Shown: positions 10,465 to 24,300 of the stretch, piece after piece | How the letters are laid out: each line of letters begins with the position of its first letter | Numbering within the stretch: the stretch's first letter is position 1 | From: Streptomyces pluripotens | GTDB lineage: Bacteria; Actinomycetota; Actinomycetes; Streptomycetales; Streptomycetaceae | Assembly: GCF_000802245.2 (NCBI RefSeq) | Contig: NZ_CP021080.1 | Coordinates: forward strand, 4,650,001-4,714,000 | Direction of reading: 5' to 3' | DNA length: 64,000 nucleotides | The notes under the pieces: model-generated | Databases searched by the model: none | What the model saw: only the letters and a program-made list of their open reading frames with translations | What the model was told of the DNA's origin: nothing | Translations under genes and position numbers: made by a program

Positions 10465-13400
10465 TGAAGCGCTCGCGCCTCGAAGACGTACTGCCGTTGA
10501 CACCGTTGCAGGAGGGGCTGCTCTTCCACTCCCTCTACGACGACGAGGCCGTGGACGTCTACAACACCCAGCTCGTGCTGGCGCTCTCCGGTGAGGTGGA
10601 CGCGGCCCTGCTGCGCCGCAGCGCCGAAGCCGTCCTGCGGCGGCACGCCAACCTCAGGGCCGGTTTCCGGCTGCGGGCGAACGGCCGGCCGATGCAGATC
10701 ATCCCCCGAGACGTGACGCCCGGCTGGTCCGAGTCGACCCTTCGGGCCGAGGAGCTGGACGCGTTCCTGACGTCCGAACGGGCCACCCGGTTCGACCTCG
10801 GCCGGCCGCCGCTGATCCGGTTCAGCCTGGTCCACCTCGGTCCGGAGGAGCACCGGCTCGTGGTGACCAACCACCACATCCTGCTCGACGGCTGGTCGGC
10901 GCCCCTGCTGGTCGACGAGCTCTTCGAGGTCTACGAGGCGGGGGGCAGCACCGACGGGCTGCCCCGGGTCACCCCGTACCGGGACTATCTGGGCTGGCTC
11001 GCCCGGCAGGACGCGGACGCCGGCGCGGAGGCGTGGCGGACCGCGCTCGCCGGCGTCGATGGGCCGACCGCGGTGGCTCCCGGCGCTCCCGCGGCCAAGG
11101 TACTGCCCGAGCGGATCGCCGCCGAGCTTCCGCCCGGGACCACGGCCCGCCTGGTCCGGATGGCGGCCGACCGCGGCCTGACCGTCAACAACCTGGTGCA
11201 GGGCGCCTGGGCGATGGTGCTCGGGCAGCTCACCGGCCGCACCGACGTCGTCTTCGGTGCCACGGTCTCCGGCCGCCCGGCCGATCTACCCGGCGTCGAG
11301 GCCATGATCGGCTCCTTCATCAACACGCTCCCGGTGCGCGTCGGGCTGGACCCCGCCGCGACGTTCGCCGAGGTCGTCGGCGACCTCCAGCGCCGGCAGG
11401 GCAACCTGCTCGACCACCATCACGTCAGCCTCGCCGAGATCCAGCGGGCGGCGGGTCTGGGAGAGCTCTTCGACTCGATCCTCGTCTTCGAGAACTACCC
11501 CTTCGAGGACGCGGAGGAGAGCCCGGCGGGGAAGCTCAGAATCGCCGACATCGAGGGCGGCGGCGCGACCCACTACCCGCTCAGCCTCATCACCGGCATC
11601 GCGGGAGACCGGCTCGTCGTCCGGCTCGACATCCGTCCCGAGCAGTTCGACAGGGCGCAGGGCACCGCCATCGCCGCCCGGTTCCTCCAGGTCCTCGAAA
11701 CCGTCGCCACCGACCCGGACCTTCTCGTCGGCCGCATCGACGTGACCCTGCCCGCCGAGCGGGAACAGGTCGTCGAGACGTGGAACGCCACGGGTCTCGA
11801 ACTGCCCGCCGCGGTCCTGCCCGAGCTGCTCGACGCCCAGGCGGCCCGCACGCCCGGCCGGGTCGCCCTCGTCCTGGAGGGCGAGGAGGTCACGTACGGG
11901 GAACTGCACGCGCGGGCCAACCGGCTGGCCCGCCATCTCGTCGACCGGGGCGCGGGTCCGGGGGAGCTCGTGGCCCTCGCCGTGCCCCGCTCGGTGGACC
12001 TCCTCGTTGGGCTGCTCGCGATCGTGAAGACGGGTGCGGCGTATCTGCCGGTGGACGTCGGCTACCCGGCCGACCGCATCGCCCACATGCTCGCCGACGC
12101 CGCCCCGATCCGCGTGCTGGACAGCGCGTACCTGGCCGGCACGGACGCGGAGGGGTACGAGGACACCCCGCTCACAGACGCCGACCGGCTCCGTCCGCTG
12201 CACCCGTCCGACCCGGCGTACGTCATGTACACCTCCGGCTCGACGGGCCGCCCCAAGGGCGTCGTCATCCCGCACGCCGCGGCCGTGAACCGGCTCGACG
12301 GCATGCAGCGCGCCTACCCCCTGGCGGCCGACGACCGGGTGCTGCAGAAGACCGCCACCAGCTTCGACGTATCGGTCTGGGAGTTCTTCTGGCCGCTGCT
12401 GCGGGGCGCCACGATGGTGATGGCCAAGCCGGACGGGCACCGTGACCCCGAGTACCTCGCCGAGCTGATCCGGGCCGAAGGCGTGACGACGGTCCACTTC
12501 ATCCCCGCGATGCTCTCGGCCTTCGTGCAGACGCCGCAGGCCGTCGGCTGCACCAGCCTGCGCCGCGTGTTCTGCGGCGGCGAGGCCCTGCCCGCGGACC
12601 TGCACCAAGACTTCCGCGAGCTGCTCGGCGTCCCGCTGCACCATCTGTACGGCCCGACCGAGGCCACCGTCGACGTCACGGCGTGGGACGGCGGCCAGGA
12701 GATAAGCCCGGGCAACGCGCCGATCGGCTTCCCCGTGTGGAACACCCGCGTCTACGTGCTCGACCGGGCGCTGCGCCCGGTTCCGCCCGGCGTCATGGGA
12801 GAGCTCTACCTCGCGGGCGTCCAGCTCGCGCACGGCTACCTGAACCGTCCGGGCCTCAGCGCGGAGCGGTTCGTGGCCGACCCGTACGGCCCGGCGGGGT
12901 CGCGGATGTACCGCTCCGGCGACCTGGGGCGGTGGAACCCCGACGGTTCCCTCCAGTTCGCCGGCCGCGCCGACCGCCAGGTCAAGGTGCGCGGCGTCCG
13001 GATCGAGCTCGACGAGATCCGGGCCACGGCGGCCGAACTGCCCGAGGTGGGCCAGGCCGTCGTCACCGTACGCGACGAGCGACTCGTCGCGTACGTCGTA
13101 CCCGGCGGGGACGGCCGGGTCGGCGACGACCTGATCCGCACGGTCCGGGAGCACCTCGACGCGAGGCTGCCCGAGGTGCTCGTGCCCGGCGCGATCGTGC
13201 TCCTCGACGCCCTGCCGCTGACCCCCAGCGGTAAGCTCGACACCGCCGCGCTGCCCGCCCCCGACTTCGGAGCCGCCCCCGCGGCGCGAGCCGCGGCGAC
13301 GCAGCAGCAGGAGATCCTCTGCGGTCTGTTCGCCGAGGTGCTCGGCCTGCGGCGGGCCGGTGTCGACGACGACTTCTTCGCGCTGGGCGGACACTCACTG

Positions 13401-16400
13401 CTCGCCACCCGGCTGGTCAGCCGCATCCGCTCCACGTTCGACGTCGAGCTGCCGATCCGCGCGCTGTTCGAGGCGCCGACCCCGGCCGGGATAGCCGCCC
13501 GCCTCGACACGGCGGCCACCGCCCGCCCGCCGATCCTCGTGGGCGCGCGACCGGAGCACCCGCCGCTGTCGTACGCGCAGCGACGTCTCTGGTTCCTGTA
13601 CCGGCTGGAGGGGCCCGCCGCCACCTACAACCTGCCGATCGCGCTGCGCCTGACCGGCCGGCTGGACCGGGCCGCGCTGCGGGCCGCGATCACCGACGTG
13701 GTCGAGCGGCACGAGGCCCTGCGGACAGCCTTCCCCGACTTCGCGGGCACGCCCTACCAGCAGGTCCTGCCCGCCGAGGTCGACCTGAGGGTGGAACGCT
13801 TCTCCCCGGAGGCGCTCGCCGCGGCGGCCGGGTACACCTTCCACCTCGAGCGGGAGGCCCCACTGCGCGTCACGCTCTTCGACTCCGGTCCCGACGAACA
13901 CACGCTGCTGCTGCTCCTGCACCACATCGCCGGTGACGGCTGGTCCGCGTCCCCGCTCGCGACCGATCTCGCCACCGCTTACGCGGCCCGGTGCGCCGGT
14001 GGGAGCCCCGCCTGGCCGGCACTGCGCGTGCAGTACGCGGACTTCGCCCTGTGGCAGCACGAACTCCTCGCCGGTGAGGAGGACCCGGACAGCCTGATCA
14101 GCCGTCAGCTTGCCTACTGGCGGACGGCGCTGGCCGGTGCCCCCGAACTGCTCGAGTTGCCCACCGACCGCCCCCGCCCCGCGGTCGCGGGGAACGGCGG
14201 CGGTGTCGTGGAGCTGGCCGTGCCCGCCGCCGCCCACGAGGCGCTCGTGGCGCTGGCCAGGGCCCACCAGGCGAGCCTGTTCATGGTGGTCCAGGCCGGC
14301 ATAGCCACCCTGCTCACCCGTATGGGGGCGGGGGTCGACATCCCCATGGGCACGGCGATCGCCGGCCGGACCGACGAGGCGCTCGACGACCTTGTCGGGT
14401 TCTTCGTCAATACACTGGTGCTGCGCACCGACGTGTCGGGCGACCCGTCCTTCGCCGAGCTGCTCCGCCGCGTCCGCACCGCCGACCTGGCCGCGTACTC
14501 CCACCAGGACGTGCCGTTCGAGCGGCTGGTCGAGGTGCTCAACCCGGCCAGGTCGCTCGCCCACCATCCGCTGTTCCAGGTGATGCTGACGTTCGCCAAC
14601 ACCGCGGGCGGAGACTTCGGCATGGCCGGTCTCGAGGTGGTCCGCGAGCAGGTCGGCGCGGACACAGCCAAGCTCGACCTGTCCTTCTTCCTTGCCGAGG
14701 AGCGCACCGGGGACGGCCGTCCGGACGGTCTGCACGGTGCGATCCAGTACGCCACCGACCTGTTCGAGGCCGAGACCGTGCAGGCGATGGCCGACCGTCT
14801 GGTCCGTCTGCTCACCGCAGCCGCGGCCGACCCGGACCTCCCGGTGGGTGATCTGCCGATCCTGTCCGAGGAGGAACGCCACAATGTTCTGACCGGCTGG
14901 AACGATCCGGGGCACGACGTGCCCCGGACGACCGTGCCGGAGCTTTTTGCCGCGCAGGCGGCCCGGAACCCCGGAGCCGTCGCCGTGGTGTGCGGGGACG
15001 ACCGCGTCACCTACGCCGAACTGGCCGACCGCGTCGACCGCCTCGCCCGGCTCCTGATCGCACGGGGTGCCGGCCCGGAGACCTTCGTGGCGATCGCCCT
15101 GCCGAAGTCCGTCGACCTGGTGGTGGCGGTGCTCGCCGTCTTTGGGGCCGGGGCGGCCTACCTGCCGCTTGATCCGGAGCACCCGGCCGACCGGCTCGCC
15201 TTCGTGCTCGACGACGTTGATCCGGTGCTGGTGGTGACCACCACGACGACCGAGCTTCCCGGCGCGCGTCCGCGTCTCCACCTGGACGCGGACCTCTTCC
15301 CGGACGCGGACGGCGACACCGTGCGGACAAAGCCGCTGCCGGGGTTCGTACCGGACAGCGCCGCCGCGTACGTGATCTTCACCTCCGGTTCCACCGGCAG
15401 GCCGAAGGGTGTCGTGGTCGAGCACCGCTCCCTCAACTCGTACCTGGCATGGGCCCGGACCGCCTACGACTCCGTCGAGCGCGGTGCGCTCGTGCACTCG
15501 CCGATCTCCTTCGACCTCACGGTCACCGGTATCTTTGCGCCCCTGACCGCGGGCGGTGCCGTGGACCTCGTCGACCTGAACGGTGACGCCCCGGGCACGC
15601 GCCCCGCCTTCGTCAAGGCCACGCCGAGCCACCTCTCGTTGCTGCTGAACCTGCCGGACGCGTTCTCCCCGACCGAGCAGCTCGTGCTCGGCGGCGAGTC
15701 GTTGATGGGTGAGCTGCTCGACGAGTGGCGCCGTCGGCACCCCGGCGTGACCGTGGTCAACGAGTACGGGCCCACGGAGACGACCGTGGGCTGCACCGAG
15801 TTCCGCATCGCCCCCGGCGACGCCGTCCCCAGCGGTGTCCTCACCATCGGCCGGCCGGTCTGGAACACCCGGATGTATGTGCTCGACGCGAGGCTGCGAC
15901 CGCTGCCCGTCGGAGTGACGGGCGAGCTCTATATCGCGGGCGACCTGGTCTCCCGCGGCTACCTCAACCGGCTCGGCCTCACCGCCGCCAAGTTCGTCGC
16001 CGACCCGTACGGCCCTCCGGGGTCGCGGATGTACCGCTCCGGCGACCTCGGCCGCTGGAGCCGGCACGGCGAGCTGGAGTTCGTCGCCCGTGTCGATCAC
16101 CAGGTGAAGCTGCGGGGCTTCCGGATCGAGCTGGGCGAGGTCGAGTCGGCCGTCGGCAAGCACCCGGACGTGTCGCACGCCGCCGTCGTGCTGCGCGAGG
16201 ACAGGCCGGCGGACAAGCGTCTCGTCGCGTACGTGACGCCCGCCGGGCTCGACCTGGCGGACGTGCGGGCGTACGCCGCCGAGCGGCTTCCCGAGTACAT
16301 GGCGCCGTCCGCGTACGTGGCGATGGACCGACTGCCCTTCACCGCCAACGGAAAGCTGGACCGGGACGCGCTGCCCGAGCCCGAGGCGACGGGCACGTCC

Positions 16401-19400
16401 GCCCAGGGCCCCCGGGACGCCCGAGAGGAAGCACTCTGCACGATCTTCGCCGAGTGCCTGGGCGTGCCCTCGGTCGGCGTCGACGACGTCTTCTTCGACC
16501 TCGGCGGGCACTCGCTGCTCGCCGCCCGGGTCGTCGCCCGCGTCCGGGACGAGCTCGGCGTCGACGTCGGCATCCGGACCCTCTTCGAGGCACCCACCGT
16601 CGCCGGGTTCGCCGCGCGGATCGCCGGGTCGGGACCGGCCGCCGGGCGGTCCCGACCCGCGCTCACCCCGCGGCCGCGGCCCGAGCAGGTGCCTTTGTCG
16701 GCCGCCCAGCGCCGTCTGTGGTTCATGTACCGCTTCGAGGGCCCGTCGCCCACGTACAACGTCCCGCTGGCGCTGCGGCTCACCGGCCGGGTCGACCGGG
16801 CCGCGCTGCGGGCCGCCCTCGCCGACGTGGTGGGACGGCACGAGAGCCTGCGCACCGTCTTCGGTGACGAGTCGGGCGTGCCGTACCAGCGGATCGTGAC
16901 CGGAGAGCCGGTTCTGGAGGAAGTGGCCGGCGACGACATCGCCGCCGCTGCCGGGTACGCGTTCGCGCTCGACCGCGAACTTCCCATCCGCTGCTGGCTC
17001 TTCTCCCCCGGCGGCGACGAACACGTCCTGCTCGTGCTCGTCCACCACATCGTCACCGACGGCTGGTCGATGGGACCGCTGCTGCGCGACCTGGCCACCG
17101 CGTACGAGGCCCGGCGCGCCGGGCGCGCCCCGCACTGGGCCCCGCTTCCGGCGCAGTACGCTGACTACGCCCTCTGGCAGCAGGAGGTCCTCGGCGAGGA
17201 GGACGACCCGGACAGCGTGCTGGCACGCCAGACGGCGTTCTGGCGCGACACCCTCGCGGGCGCCCCCGACCTGCTGGATCTCCCCGTCGACCGGCCCCGG
17301 CCGGCCGCCCTCGGCCACCATGGCGGCTCGGTGCCGCTGACGATCGGTCCCGCCCTGTACCGCGCCGTCGCGGACCTGGCCCGCCGCCGGCACGCCAGCG
17401 TGTTCATGGTGCTGCAGGCCGCCCTCGCCGCCCTGCTCGCCCGGTACGGCAGCGGCACGGACATCCCGATCGGCTGCGCGGTCGCCGGCCGCGACGAGGA
17501 GGCGGCCCGTGAGCTGGTCGGTTTCTTCGTCAACACGGTCGTGCTGCGCACCGACGTCTCCGGCAGCCCGACGCTGCACGAGCTCCTCGACCGGGTACGG
17601 GAGACGGACCTGGCCGCGTTCGCCCACCAGGACGTGCCGTTCGAGCGGCTCGTCGAGGTGCTCAACCCGGCCCGCTCGCTGGCCCACCACCCCCTGTTCC
17701 AGGTGATGCTCACCCTGCAGAACCTCGACATCTCGGAGCCGGAGCTGGCGGGCCTGGTGGTCCGCGGGGAGCAGGTCGACTCGGAAGCCGCCAAGGTGGA
17801 CCTGGCGTTTGTCCTGGAGGAGGACGAGGCCTCGGGGCTGAACGGGATCGTGCGGTACGCCACCGACCTGTTCGACCCGGAAACCACCCGCGGCTTGGCC
17901 GACTCCCTGGTCCGGCTGCTCGCCGCGGCCGTGGCCGAGCCGGACGCGCCGGTGGACCGGCTCGACGTCCTCGGTCCGGAGCTGGGCCGGCGGGTCCTCG
18001 AGGGGTGGAACGACACCGCCCGCGACGTGCTTCCGCTCACCTGGCCGGAGCTCTTCGCGCGGCAGGTGGCCCGTACCCCGGACCACCCGGCCGTGGAGCA
18101 CGGTGCCGAAACGCTCAGCTATGCCGAACTGGACCTCCGCGCCAACCGGCTCGCGAACCTGCTGCGCGAGCGGGGCGCGGGACCGGGGGAGATCGTTGCG
18201 CTGCGGCTGCCCCGCTCGGCCGACCTGGTGATCGCCGTGCTGGCGACGCTGAAGGCCGGCGCCGCGTACCTGCCGGTCGACCCGGACTACCCGGCCGAGC
18301 GGATCGCGTTCATGCTCGACGACGCCCGGCCGGTATGCGAGCTCTCGCCCGCTTCCTTCCCGGTCCCGGAGGGGCTGCCCGGTACGGAACCGGTCGTCGC
18401 CCGGCACCTCGACGACGCCGCGTACGTCATCTACACCTCCGGATCGACGGGCCACCCCAAGGGCGTCGTGGTGTCCCACCGCGGCATCGCGGGCCTGGTC
18501 GCCAACCAGGCCGAGCGGTACGAAGCCGGGACGGGCAACCGCGTCGCACAGCTGATCTCCCCGAGCTTCGACGCGAGCGTCTCCGAGCTGTGCCTCGCCC
18601 TGCTCACCGGCTCCTGCCTCGTGATCCCCCCGGGCATGCTGGTCGGCGACGAACTCGCCGCGTTCCTCGCCGACCGGCGCGTCACGCACGCGCACCTCAC
18701 GCCGGCCGTGATGTCCGGCCTGCCGCGTGTCGCGCTGCCCGCCCTACGGATGATCATCACCGGCGGCGACGTGCCCCCGGCGGATGTGATCGCCCACTGG
18801 TCCCAAGGCCGCGGGCTCGTCAACGCGTACGGCCCGACCGAGGCGACCGTCGACGTCGCGTCCTGGGTGTACGACGCTCCGGGCCGGCAGACGGTCCCGA
18901 TCGGCCGGCCCATCGCCAACGCCGGTGTGTACGTGCTCGACCGGTACCTGCGGCCCGTCCCGCCCGGCGTGGCGGGAGAGCTGTACACGACCGGTCCCGG
19001 CCTGGCCCGCGGCTACCTCGACCGCCCCGCCCTGACCGCCGAGAGGTTCGTCGCCAACCCGTTCGCACCCGGCTGCCGGATGTACCGCACCGGCGACCTC
19101 GTCCGGTGGGACCGCGACGGCCGGCTGGTGTTCGTCGGCCGGGCCGACACGCAGGTGAAGCTCCGCGGCCTGCGGATCGAGCTGGGGGAGATCGAGTCGG
19201 CGCTCGCCGAGCAGCCCGGTGTCACCCACGCCGCCGCGGCCGTCCACGCCGACCGGCTCGTCGGCTACGCCGTCCCGGCCCCCGGAGTACAGCTGGACCC
19301 CGGGGAACTGCGCAGCCGGCTCGCAGTGGTGCTGCCGGCGCACATGGTGCCCGGTGCGGTCGTGGTGCTGGAAGGCCTGCCGCTGAGTCCCAGCAACAAG

Positions 19401-20489
19401 CTCGACCGCAAGGCCCTGCCCGTACCGGAGGTGGGCGCGGCGACGGCCGGGCGCGATCCGCGCAGCCTGCGAGAGGAACTGCTCTGCGGCCTCTTCGCGG
19501 AAGCCCTCGAACTGCCCCGGGTCGGCGTCGACGGGAACTTCTTCGAGCTCGGTGGCCACTCGCTGCTCGCGATGCGCCTCGCCACCCGGATCAGCACCGC
19601 GCTCGACGTCGTGGCGGACATCCGGACGCTCTTCGAGGCGCCCACCCCGGCCCTGCTCGCGGCGCGGCTCGACAGCGCCGACGACACCGGCCCCATGGCG
19701 GTGCTGCGCCGTGGCGGCGACCGCCCCTCCCTGTTCTGCGCTCCGCCGGCGCTCGGCCTGAGCTGGTGCTACGCGGGACTCCTGCGCGGGCTGCCCGAGG
19801 ACGTGGGCCTGTACGGCCTGCAGGCGTGGGGACTCGACGGCCCGGGACCGCTGCCGGACTCGCTGGCCGCGTGGGCGCTCGACGCGGTCGAGCAGATGCG
19901 CGCCGTGCAGCCGCAGGGCCCGTACCACCTGCTGGGGTACTCGACCGGTGGCAACATCGCGCACGCCATCGCCACCACCCTGCAGGAACAGGGCGAGCAG
20001 GTGGCCCTGCTGGCCATCATGGACTCCCGGCCGGGCGACCCCGCTCAGGAGGGCCCGGTGGCGGAGCAGCGGCTGCTCACCTCCGCCGACGTGCTCGCCG
20101 TCCTGAGCGACGACGCGGGCGGTGACCCCGACAACCGGGGCGACGAGGCGGAACAGCGGGCGCGGGCACGGGGCCTGGTCGGAGAGATCCTCGGCGGCGC
20201 GGCCGACGAGCGGCTCTTCGACGTCATGATCAACACCATCATGGTGGCCACGGCGCACCGGCCCGCAGCGTACAAGGGCGAGGTCGCGCTGATCACCTCG
20301 GGCGGCGAGGAGAGGGCCGCGAAGCTCGCCACCGCCTGGGCTCCCTACGTGGACGGGGAGCTGAAGGTCACCCCGTTCGAGTGTGGGCACGACGATCTGC
20401 TGGAGCCGGCCCTGCTGCGCGATGTGGCTACACGTATCGCCGGGTCCTTCGAATGCGGGCCGGAAATGGCCGTAATAGAGGACCGATAA
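10464..20489 (+). CDS. Terminal NRPS, C-A(Ser-like)-PCP / C-A(Asn)-PCP / C-A(?)-PCP-TE
   Basis: The ATG overlaps the upstream stop (TAATG). The protein is 3341 residues. The first C domain ([11 protein letters not shown] near the start, HHILLDG at residue 137) is of the type that follows an epimerase, which fits the E domain upstream. A3 cores lie near residues 589, 1639 and 2657. By-eye pocket codes are DVWHFGLVDK (like the Ser code of EntF but with Gly instead of Ser at position 301), DLTKVGEVGK (Asn) and DASHIGAVDK (not recognised). PCPs lie near 13310-13510, 16430-16630 and 19470-19680. A type I thioesterase begins near 19690, with GYSTGG (Ser 3160) and a late FECGHDD histidine. It should release the finished peptide by hydrolysis or cyclisation; the sequence does not say which. 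The other two C domains are of the ordinary L-L kind. Confidence 0.97.
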   Translation: MKRSRLEDVLPLTPLQEGLLFHSLYDDEAVDVYNTQLVLALSGEVDAALLRRSAEAVLRRHANLRAGFRLRANGRPMQIIPRDVTPGWSESTLRAEELDAFLTSERATRFDLGRPPLIRFSLVHLGPEEHRLVVTNHHILLDGWSAPLLVDELFEVYEAGGSTDGLPRVTPYRDYLGWLARQDADAGAEAWRTALAGVDGPTAVAPGAPAAKVLPERIAAELPPGTTARLVRMAADRGLTVNNLVQGAWAMVLGQLTGRTDVVFGATVSGRPADLPGVEAMIGSFINTLPVRVGLDPAATFAEVVGDLQRRQGNLLDHHHVSLAEIQRAAGLGELFDSILVFENYPFEDAEESPAGKLRIADIEGGGATHYPLSLITGIAGDRLVVRLDIRPEQFDRAQGTAIAARFLQVLETVATDPDLLVGRIDVTLPAEREQVVETWNATGLELPAAVLPELLDAQAARTPGRVALVLEGEEVTYGELHARANRLARHLVDRGAGPGELVALAVPRSVDLLVGLLAIVKTGAAYLPVDVGYPADRIAHMLADAAPIRVLDSAYLAGTDAEGYEDTPLTDADRLRPLHPSDPAYVMYTSGSTGRPKGVVIPHAAAVNRLDGMQRAYPLAADDRVLQKTATSFDVSVWEFFWPLLRGATMVMAKPDGHRDPEYLAELIRAEGVTTVHFIPAMLSAFVQTPQAVGCTSLRRVFCGGEALPADLHQDFRELLGVPLHHLYGPTEATVDVTAWDGGQEISPGNAPIGFPVWNTRVYVLDRALRPVPPGVMGELYLAGVQLAHGYLNRPGLSAERFVADPYGPAGSRMYRSGDLGRWNPDGSLQFAGRADRQVKVRGVRIELDEIRATAAELPEVGQAVVTVRDERLVAYVVPGGDGRVGDDLIRTVREHLDARLPEVLVPGAIVLLDALPLTPSGKLDTAALPAPDFGAAPAARAAATQQQEILCGLFAEVLGLRRAGVDDDFFALGGHSLLATRLVSRIRSTFDVELPIRALFEAPTPAGIAARLDTAATARPPILVGARPEHPPLSYAQRRLWFLYRLEGPAATYNLPIALRLTGRLDRAALRAAITDVVERHEALRTAFPDFAGTPYQQVLPAEVDLRVERFSPEALAAAAGYTFHLEREAPLRVTLFDSGPDEHTLLLLLHHIAGDGWSASPLATDLATAYAARCAGGSPAWPALRVQYADFALWQHELLAGEEDPDSLISRQLAYWRTALAGAPELLELPTDRPRPAVAGNGGGVVELAVPAAAHEALVALARAHQASLFMVVQAGIATLLTRMGAGVDIPMGTAIAGRTDEALDDLVGFFVNTLVLRTDVSGDPSFAELLRRVRTADLAAYSHQDVPFERLVEVLNPARSLAHHPLFQVMLTFANTAGGDFGMAGLEVVREQVGADTAKLDLSFFLAEERTGDGRPDGLHGAIQYATDLFEAETVQAMADRLVRLLTAAAADPDLPVGDLPILSEEERHNVLTGWNDPGHDVPRTTVPELFAAQAARNPGAVAVVCGDDRVTYAELADRVDRLARLLIARGAGPETFVAIALPKSVDLVVAVLAVFGAGAAYLPLDPEHPADRLAFVLDDVDPVLVVTTTTTELPGARPRLHLDADLFPDADGDTVRTKPLPGFVPDSAAAYVIFTSGSTGRPKGVVVEHRSLNSYLAWARTAYDSVERGALVHSPISFDLTVTGIFAPLTAGGAVDLVDLNGDAPGTRPAFVKATPSHLSLLLNLPDAFSPTEQLVLGGESLMGELLDEWRRRHPGVTVVNEYGPTETTVGCTEFRIAPGDAVPSGVLTIGRPVWNTRMYVLDARLRPLPVGVTGELYIAGDLVSRGYLNRLGLTAAKFVADPYGPPGSRMYRSGDLGRWSRHGELEFVARVDHQVKLRGFRIELGEVESAVGKHPDVSHAAVVLREDRPADKRLVAYVTPAGLDLADVRAYAAERLPEYMAPSAYVAMDRLPFTANGKLDRDALPEPEATGTSAQGPRDAREEALCTIFAECLGVPSVGVDDVFFDLGGHSLLAARVVARVRDELGVDVGIRTLFEAPTVAGFAARIAGSGPAAGRSRPALTPRPRPEQVPLSAAQRRLWFMYRFEGPSPTYNVPLALRLTGRVDRAALRAALADVVGRHESLRTVFGDESGVPYQRIVTGEPVLEEVAGDDIAAAAGYAFALDRELPIRCWLFSPGGDEHVLLVLVHHIVTDGWSMGPLLRDLATAYEARRAGRAPHWAPLPAQYADYALWQQEVLGEEDDPDSVLARQTAFWRDTLAGAPDLLDLPVDRPRPAALGHHGGSVPLTIGPALYRAVADLARRRHASVFMVLQAALAALLARYGSGTDIPIGCAVAGRDEEAARELVGFFVNTVVLRTDVSGSPTLHELLDRVRETDLAAFAHQDVPFERLVEVLNPARSLAHHPLFQVMLTLQNLDISEPELAGLVVRGEQVDSEAAKVDLAFVLEEDEASGLNGIVRYATDLFDPETTRGLADSLVRLLAAAVAEPDAPVDRLDVLGPELGRRVLEGWNDTARDVLPLTWPELFARQVARTPDHPAVEHGAETLSYAELDLRANRLANLLRERGAGPGEIVALRLPRSADLVIAVLATLKAGAAYLPVDPDYPAERIAFMLDDARPVCELSPASFPVPEGLPGTEPVVARHLDDAAYVIYTSGSTGHPKGVVVSHRGIAGLVANQAERYEAGTGNRVAQLISPSFDASVSELCLALLTGSCLVIPPGMLVGDELAAFLADRRVTHAHLTPAVMSGLPRVALPALRMIITGGDVPPADVIAHWSQGRGLVNAYGPTEATVDVASWVYDAPGRQTVPIGRPIANAGVYVLDRYLRPVPPGVAGELYTTGPGLARGYLDRPALTAERFVANPFAPGCRMYRTGDLVRWDRDGRLVFVGRADTQVKLRGLRIELGEIESALAEQPGVTHAAAAVHADRLVGYAVPAPGVQLDPGELRSRLAVVLPAHMVPGAVVVLEGLPLSPSNKLDRKALPVPEVGAATAGRDPRSLREELLCGLFAEALELPRVGVDGNFFELGGHSLLAMRLATRISTALDVVADIRTLFEAPTPALLAARLDSADDTGPMAVLRRGGDRPSLFCAPPALGLSWCYAGLLRGLPEDVGLYGLQAWGLDGPGPLPDSLAAWALDAVEQMRAVQPQGPYHLLGYSTGGNIAHAIATTLQEQGEQVALLAIMDSRPGDPAQEGPVAEQRLLTSADVLAVLSDDAGGDPDNRGDEAEQRARARGLVGEILGGAADERLFDVMINTIMVATAHRPAAYKGEVALITSGGEERAAKLATAWAPYVDGELKVTPFECGHDDLLEPALLRDVATRIAGSFECGPEMAVIEDR

Positions 20490-20549
20490 GACGGCTCAAT
20501 ACCGTGCGACGTATTCCTGTTGTCCCGCGGATTTCGAGGCGGCTCGGTC

Positions 20550-21338
20550 ATGCCTGACAGGCTCATAGCAGAAACTCCATTCGTCCGCCGCGCCCGGCGG
20601 ACGAGCCGGAGGGTCCGTCTGTTCTGCTTTCCGCACGCGGGAGCAGGGGCGAGCGCCTTCGCCGCGTGGCCGGATCTCCTCCCGCCGGAGGTGGAAATCG
20701 TGGCCGTGCAACTGCCCGGCCGCGAGGACCGCGTCGGCGAACCGCACCCCGCGTCCGTCGACGTGGCCGTCCGCATGGTCGCCGTGGCGCTGCGGCCCTA
20801 TCTCCAGGGCCCGTACGCGTTCTTCGGCCACAGCGGCGGCGCGCTGCTGGCGTTCGAACTGGCCAGGGCGCTGCGCAAGCGCGGCACCCAGCCCGGGCAC
20901 CTGTTCCTGTCCGGGCAGTCGGCCCCGGGCCACGACGTCGCCGCGCCGGAGCTGCACCGGCTGTCCGACGACGACTTCCAAGCCGCTCTGCGGAGCCTGG
21001 ACGGCACGTCGGACGGGGTGTTCACCGACCCCGAGCTGATGAAGCTGCTGCTGCCGACGCTGCGTGCCGACTTCGTCCTGTGGGAGAACCACCGGCACCG
21101 CCCCGACCAGCCGCTTTCCGTACCGGTCACCGCACTCGGCGGAGACACCGACCCGCGCGTCCCCGTCAGCGGGCTCCGCGCATGGGAGGAGCAGACCACC
21201 GGGGCGTTCTCCGTCGAGGTCTTCCCCGGCGGCCACTTCTACCTCCACGACTCCGAAGCGGAGCTCGCCGCGCTCGTGGGCGGCACGCTGCTGGGCCGTG
21301 AGCTGGCGTACCCCGGCCAAGGGGGGCGGAACCGATGA
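20550..21338 (+). CDS. Type II (editing) thioesterase
   Basis: A 262-residue alpha/beta hydrolase of the external NRPS/PKS thioesterase family. It has LFCFPHAGAG near the N-terminus, GHSGG with the nucleophile Ser95, and a C-terminal FPGGHFYL histidine. Such enzymes free carrier proteins from misprimed or stalled acyl groups. I chose the ATG at 20550, behind GAGG at 20536, over the upstream TTG because family members start close to this point. Its TGA overlaps the next ATG (ATGA), so it is coupled to the acyl-ligase gene. A second enzyme of this class lies at 44268. Confidence 0.93.
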   Translation: MPDRLIAETPFVRRARRTSRRVRLFCFPHAGAGASAFAAWPDLLPPEVEIVAVQLPGREDRVGEPHPASVDVAVRMVAVALRPYLQGPYAFFGHSGGALLAFELARALRKRGTQPGHLFLSGQSAPGHDVAAPELHRLSDDDFQAALRSLDGTSDGVFTDPELMKLLLPTLRADFVLWENHRHRPDQPLSVPVTALGGDTDPRVPVSGLRAWEEQTTGAFSVEVFPGGHFYLHDSEAELAALVGGTLLGRELAYPGQGGRNR

Positions 21339-24300
21339 CGATGCCCGGACACGACGCCGTGGCCCTGCTGCGGGCGGCGGCCGAATCCGTCACAGGGGTG
21401 GAGGAGGCCGCGCCCCTGCTGCGCAGGGAGGCCAGGCTCGACCGTGTGCGCCCGACCGCACCCCGCCCCGCGGACGCACCGCCCGCGGCGGCGGGGCCGC
21501 CGGCCGTCGCGTACGGCGGCGACCTGCCAGCCGACCCCGGTTTCCCCACCACCCTGCAGGAAGCTCTCCGGCTGGCCGCCGAACTCGCCCCGGAGCAGGG
21601 GATCATCTACCTGACGGGTGGCGACGAGCAGTTCCAGAGCTACTCCGGGCTGCTCAACGACGCACAGCGGCTGCTCACCGGCCTGCGCTCCACCGGCATC
21701 GCCCCCGGCGAGTCCGTGCTGTTCCAGTTCGGCGACAACCGCGCTTTCGTCACCGCGTTCTGGGCGTGCGTCCTGGGCGGATACCTGCCCACCCCGGTCG
21801 GTGCCGCACCCGGCTACGACCGTGAGAACGCCGTCACGACCAAACTGCGCAACGCCTGGCATCTGCTGGACCGGCCGCTCATCCTCACCGACGCCGCCCT
21901 CGCCCCGGCGGTGGCCAAGCTGTCCGCCCTGTGGGACGTCGACGACCTGCGGGTGGCCGTCGTCGAGGAACTGTGCGACGGCCCCCGGAGCACGGATTGG
22001 TTCCCGGCGACCCCGGACAGCCCGGTCGTGCACCTGCTCACCTCCGGCAGCACAGGGGTGCCGAAGGTGGTCCGGCACGCCAGCCGCAGCATCCTGGCCC
22101 GCACCCGGGCCATCGCGGCGGTGCACGGATTCGATTCCGACGAGGTCGGGCTGAACTGGATGCCGCTCGACCACGTCGGCGGCATCATCATGTGGAGCGT
22201 GCGGGACGTGGTGCTGCGCTGCCGGCACGTCAACGCCACCATCGACGCCTTCCTCGCCGACCCGCTGCGCTGGCTCGACTGGGTCGACCGGTACGGCGTC
22301 ACCAACACCTGGGCCCCCAACTTCGCCTTCGCGCTCGTGAACGAGCGTGCCGCCGCGATGACGGGCCGGTCCTGGGACCTGTCGACGCTGAGGCACCTCC
22401 TCAACGGGGGAGAGGCCGTCGTCAGCCGCACCGCGGACCGCTTCATCGAGCTGCTCACGGCGCACGGGATGCCGGCCGACGCGATGCGCCCCTCCTGGGG
22501 GATGTCGGAGACCAGTTCGGGCGTGACGTACTCGACGCTGCGCGCCGGAGATCCGGACAAGGGCCGGCTGCGGGTGGACAAGAGCTCGCTCGGCGGGGCG
22601 CTGCGCTGGTCCACCGACCCCGACGCCGTCACGTTCACGGAAGTCGGCCCGCCGATCCCGGGCGTGCGGCTGCGCATCATCGACCCGAACGACGTCGTGC
22701 TGCCCGAGGACCACGTGGGGCGGCTCCAGGTCACGGGACCGACGATCATGGAGGGCTACTTCCGCAACGAGGAAGCGAACGCGGAGGCGTTCACCGCCGA
22801 CGGCTGGTTCAGCACGGGCGACCTCGCGTTCCTGCACCAGGGCCGGCTCACCATCACCGGCCGGGACAAGGACCTCATCATCGTCCAGGGTGCCAACATC
22901 CTGAGCTACGACGTGGAGTCCATCGCCGAGCAGGTGGAGGGCACCGAGGTCACGTACGTCGCCGCCTGCGGCTGGTCCGGCGCGGGCGAGAGCACCGACA
23001 AACTGGTGATCTTCTTCGTCCCGGCCTTCGACGACCGGACCTCGGTCCACGACACCATCGCCGCGATCAAGGCGCGGGTGGCCGAGGCCCTGGGCCTCCA
23101 GCCCGACCTGGTGATCCCGGTCGAGCGGCAGGACTTCCCCAAGACGGGCAGCGGCAAGATCCAGCGAGCCCAGCTCATCGCCGACCTCGACGCGGGCAAG
23201 TACGCCGAGTGGTGCGACGAGCCGGACGGCCCCTGGTACTTCGAGCGGACCTGGATCGACCTTCCCGCCGAACGCGGCGCGGTGCCCCCCGGCCCGTGGC
23301 TGGTCTCGGAGGCCCTCCGGGAGGAGCTCGTCGCCGTACCCGGCGTCCCCGAGCTCCTCGCCTCCCCGGCCGGCGGTGCCACCCCGGCCGGACACGCCGG
23401 CGCCGTCGTCCACCTGGCACAGGGCTCCGACGCGGAGAGCGTGGCCCTCGACGTGGTGCGGCTGGTCCAGGACCTGGCCGCGTACGATCCCGCGCCCCCG
23501 CTCCTGGTCGTCACGAGCGGCGGTCTGTGGACGGCGGCGGGCGACACCCTCGACCTCGCCACCGCGGGCCTGCCCGGTCTTCTGCGGACGGCCGCGGCGG
23601 AGCGGGTGCTGCCGTCCGTCCGGCAACTCGACGTGTCCGACCCCTCCGACCGCGCCGCCGCGATCGTCACGGAACTCGCCTGCCACGACGCCGCCGACCT
23701 CGTGGCCCACCGAGGCACGCGACGCCTAGTGCCCCGGCTGCGGCCGATGGCCCTCGACGAACGGGGGAGGGACGCGTTCGTCACCGGCGGCCGCTACCTC
23801 GTCACCGGTGGTCTCGGCGGCGTCGCCCATCCGGTCGCGGAATACCTCCTGGCCGCCCACGGCGCGAAACTGCTGCTGGTCGGACGGAGCCCGGCCGACC
23901 GGGGCGAGCGCGCCGAGCGCCTCGACGACCTGGAAGTCCTGGGCGACGTGGCCTACCGCGCGCTCGACGTGGCCGATCCGGTCGCGCTGCGGGCCGCGGT
24001 GCGCGAGGCGGAGGCACGCTGGGGAGCACCGCTCGACGGTGTGCTGCACCTGGCCGGCGCCGACGTCTCCCACCAGTGGGCGCGACTGGAACTGCACCAG
24101 GTAGCCCGCGAGTCCCCCCAGGCCTTCCACGACGCCTACCGCGCGAAGGTGACCGGCACCCTGGCGCTCGCCGAACTGCTGGAGGACCGGCCCGACACAC
24201 CCCTCGTGCTCTTCTCGTCGGTCAACGGCGAGTTCGGCGGAAGCTCCTTCGCGGCGTACTCGTCGGCCAACAGCTTCCTGCACGGATTCGCCGACCACTG

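Noticed and set aside
13395..18695. A 1766-codon open frame on the minus strand
   Set aside because: It is a mirror of the NRPS coding frame caused by GC-rich third positions. Its translation is Arg/Gly/His-rich and shows no domain, while the plus strand has textbook NRPS motifs throughout.
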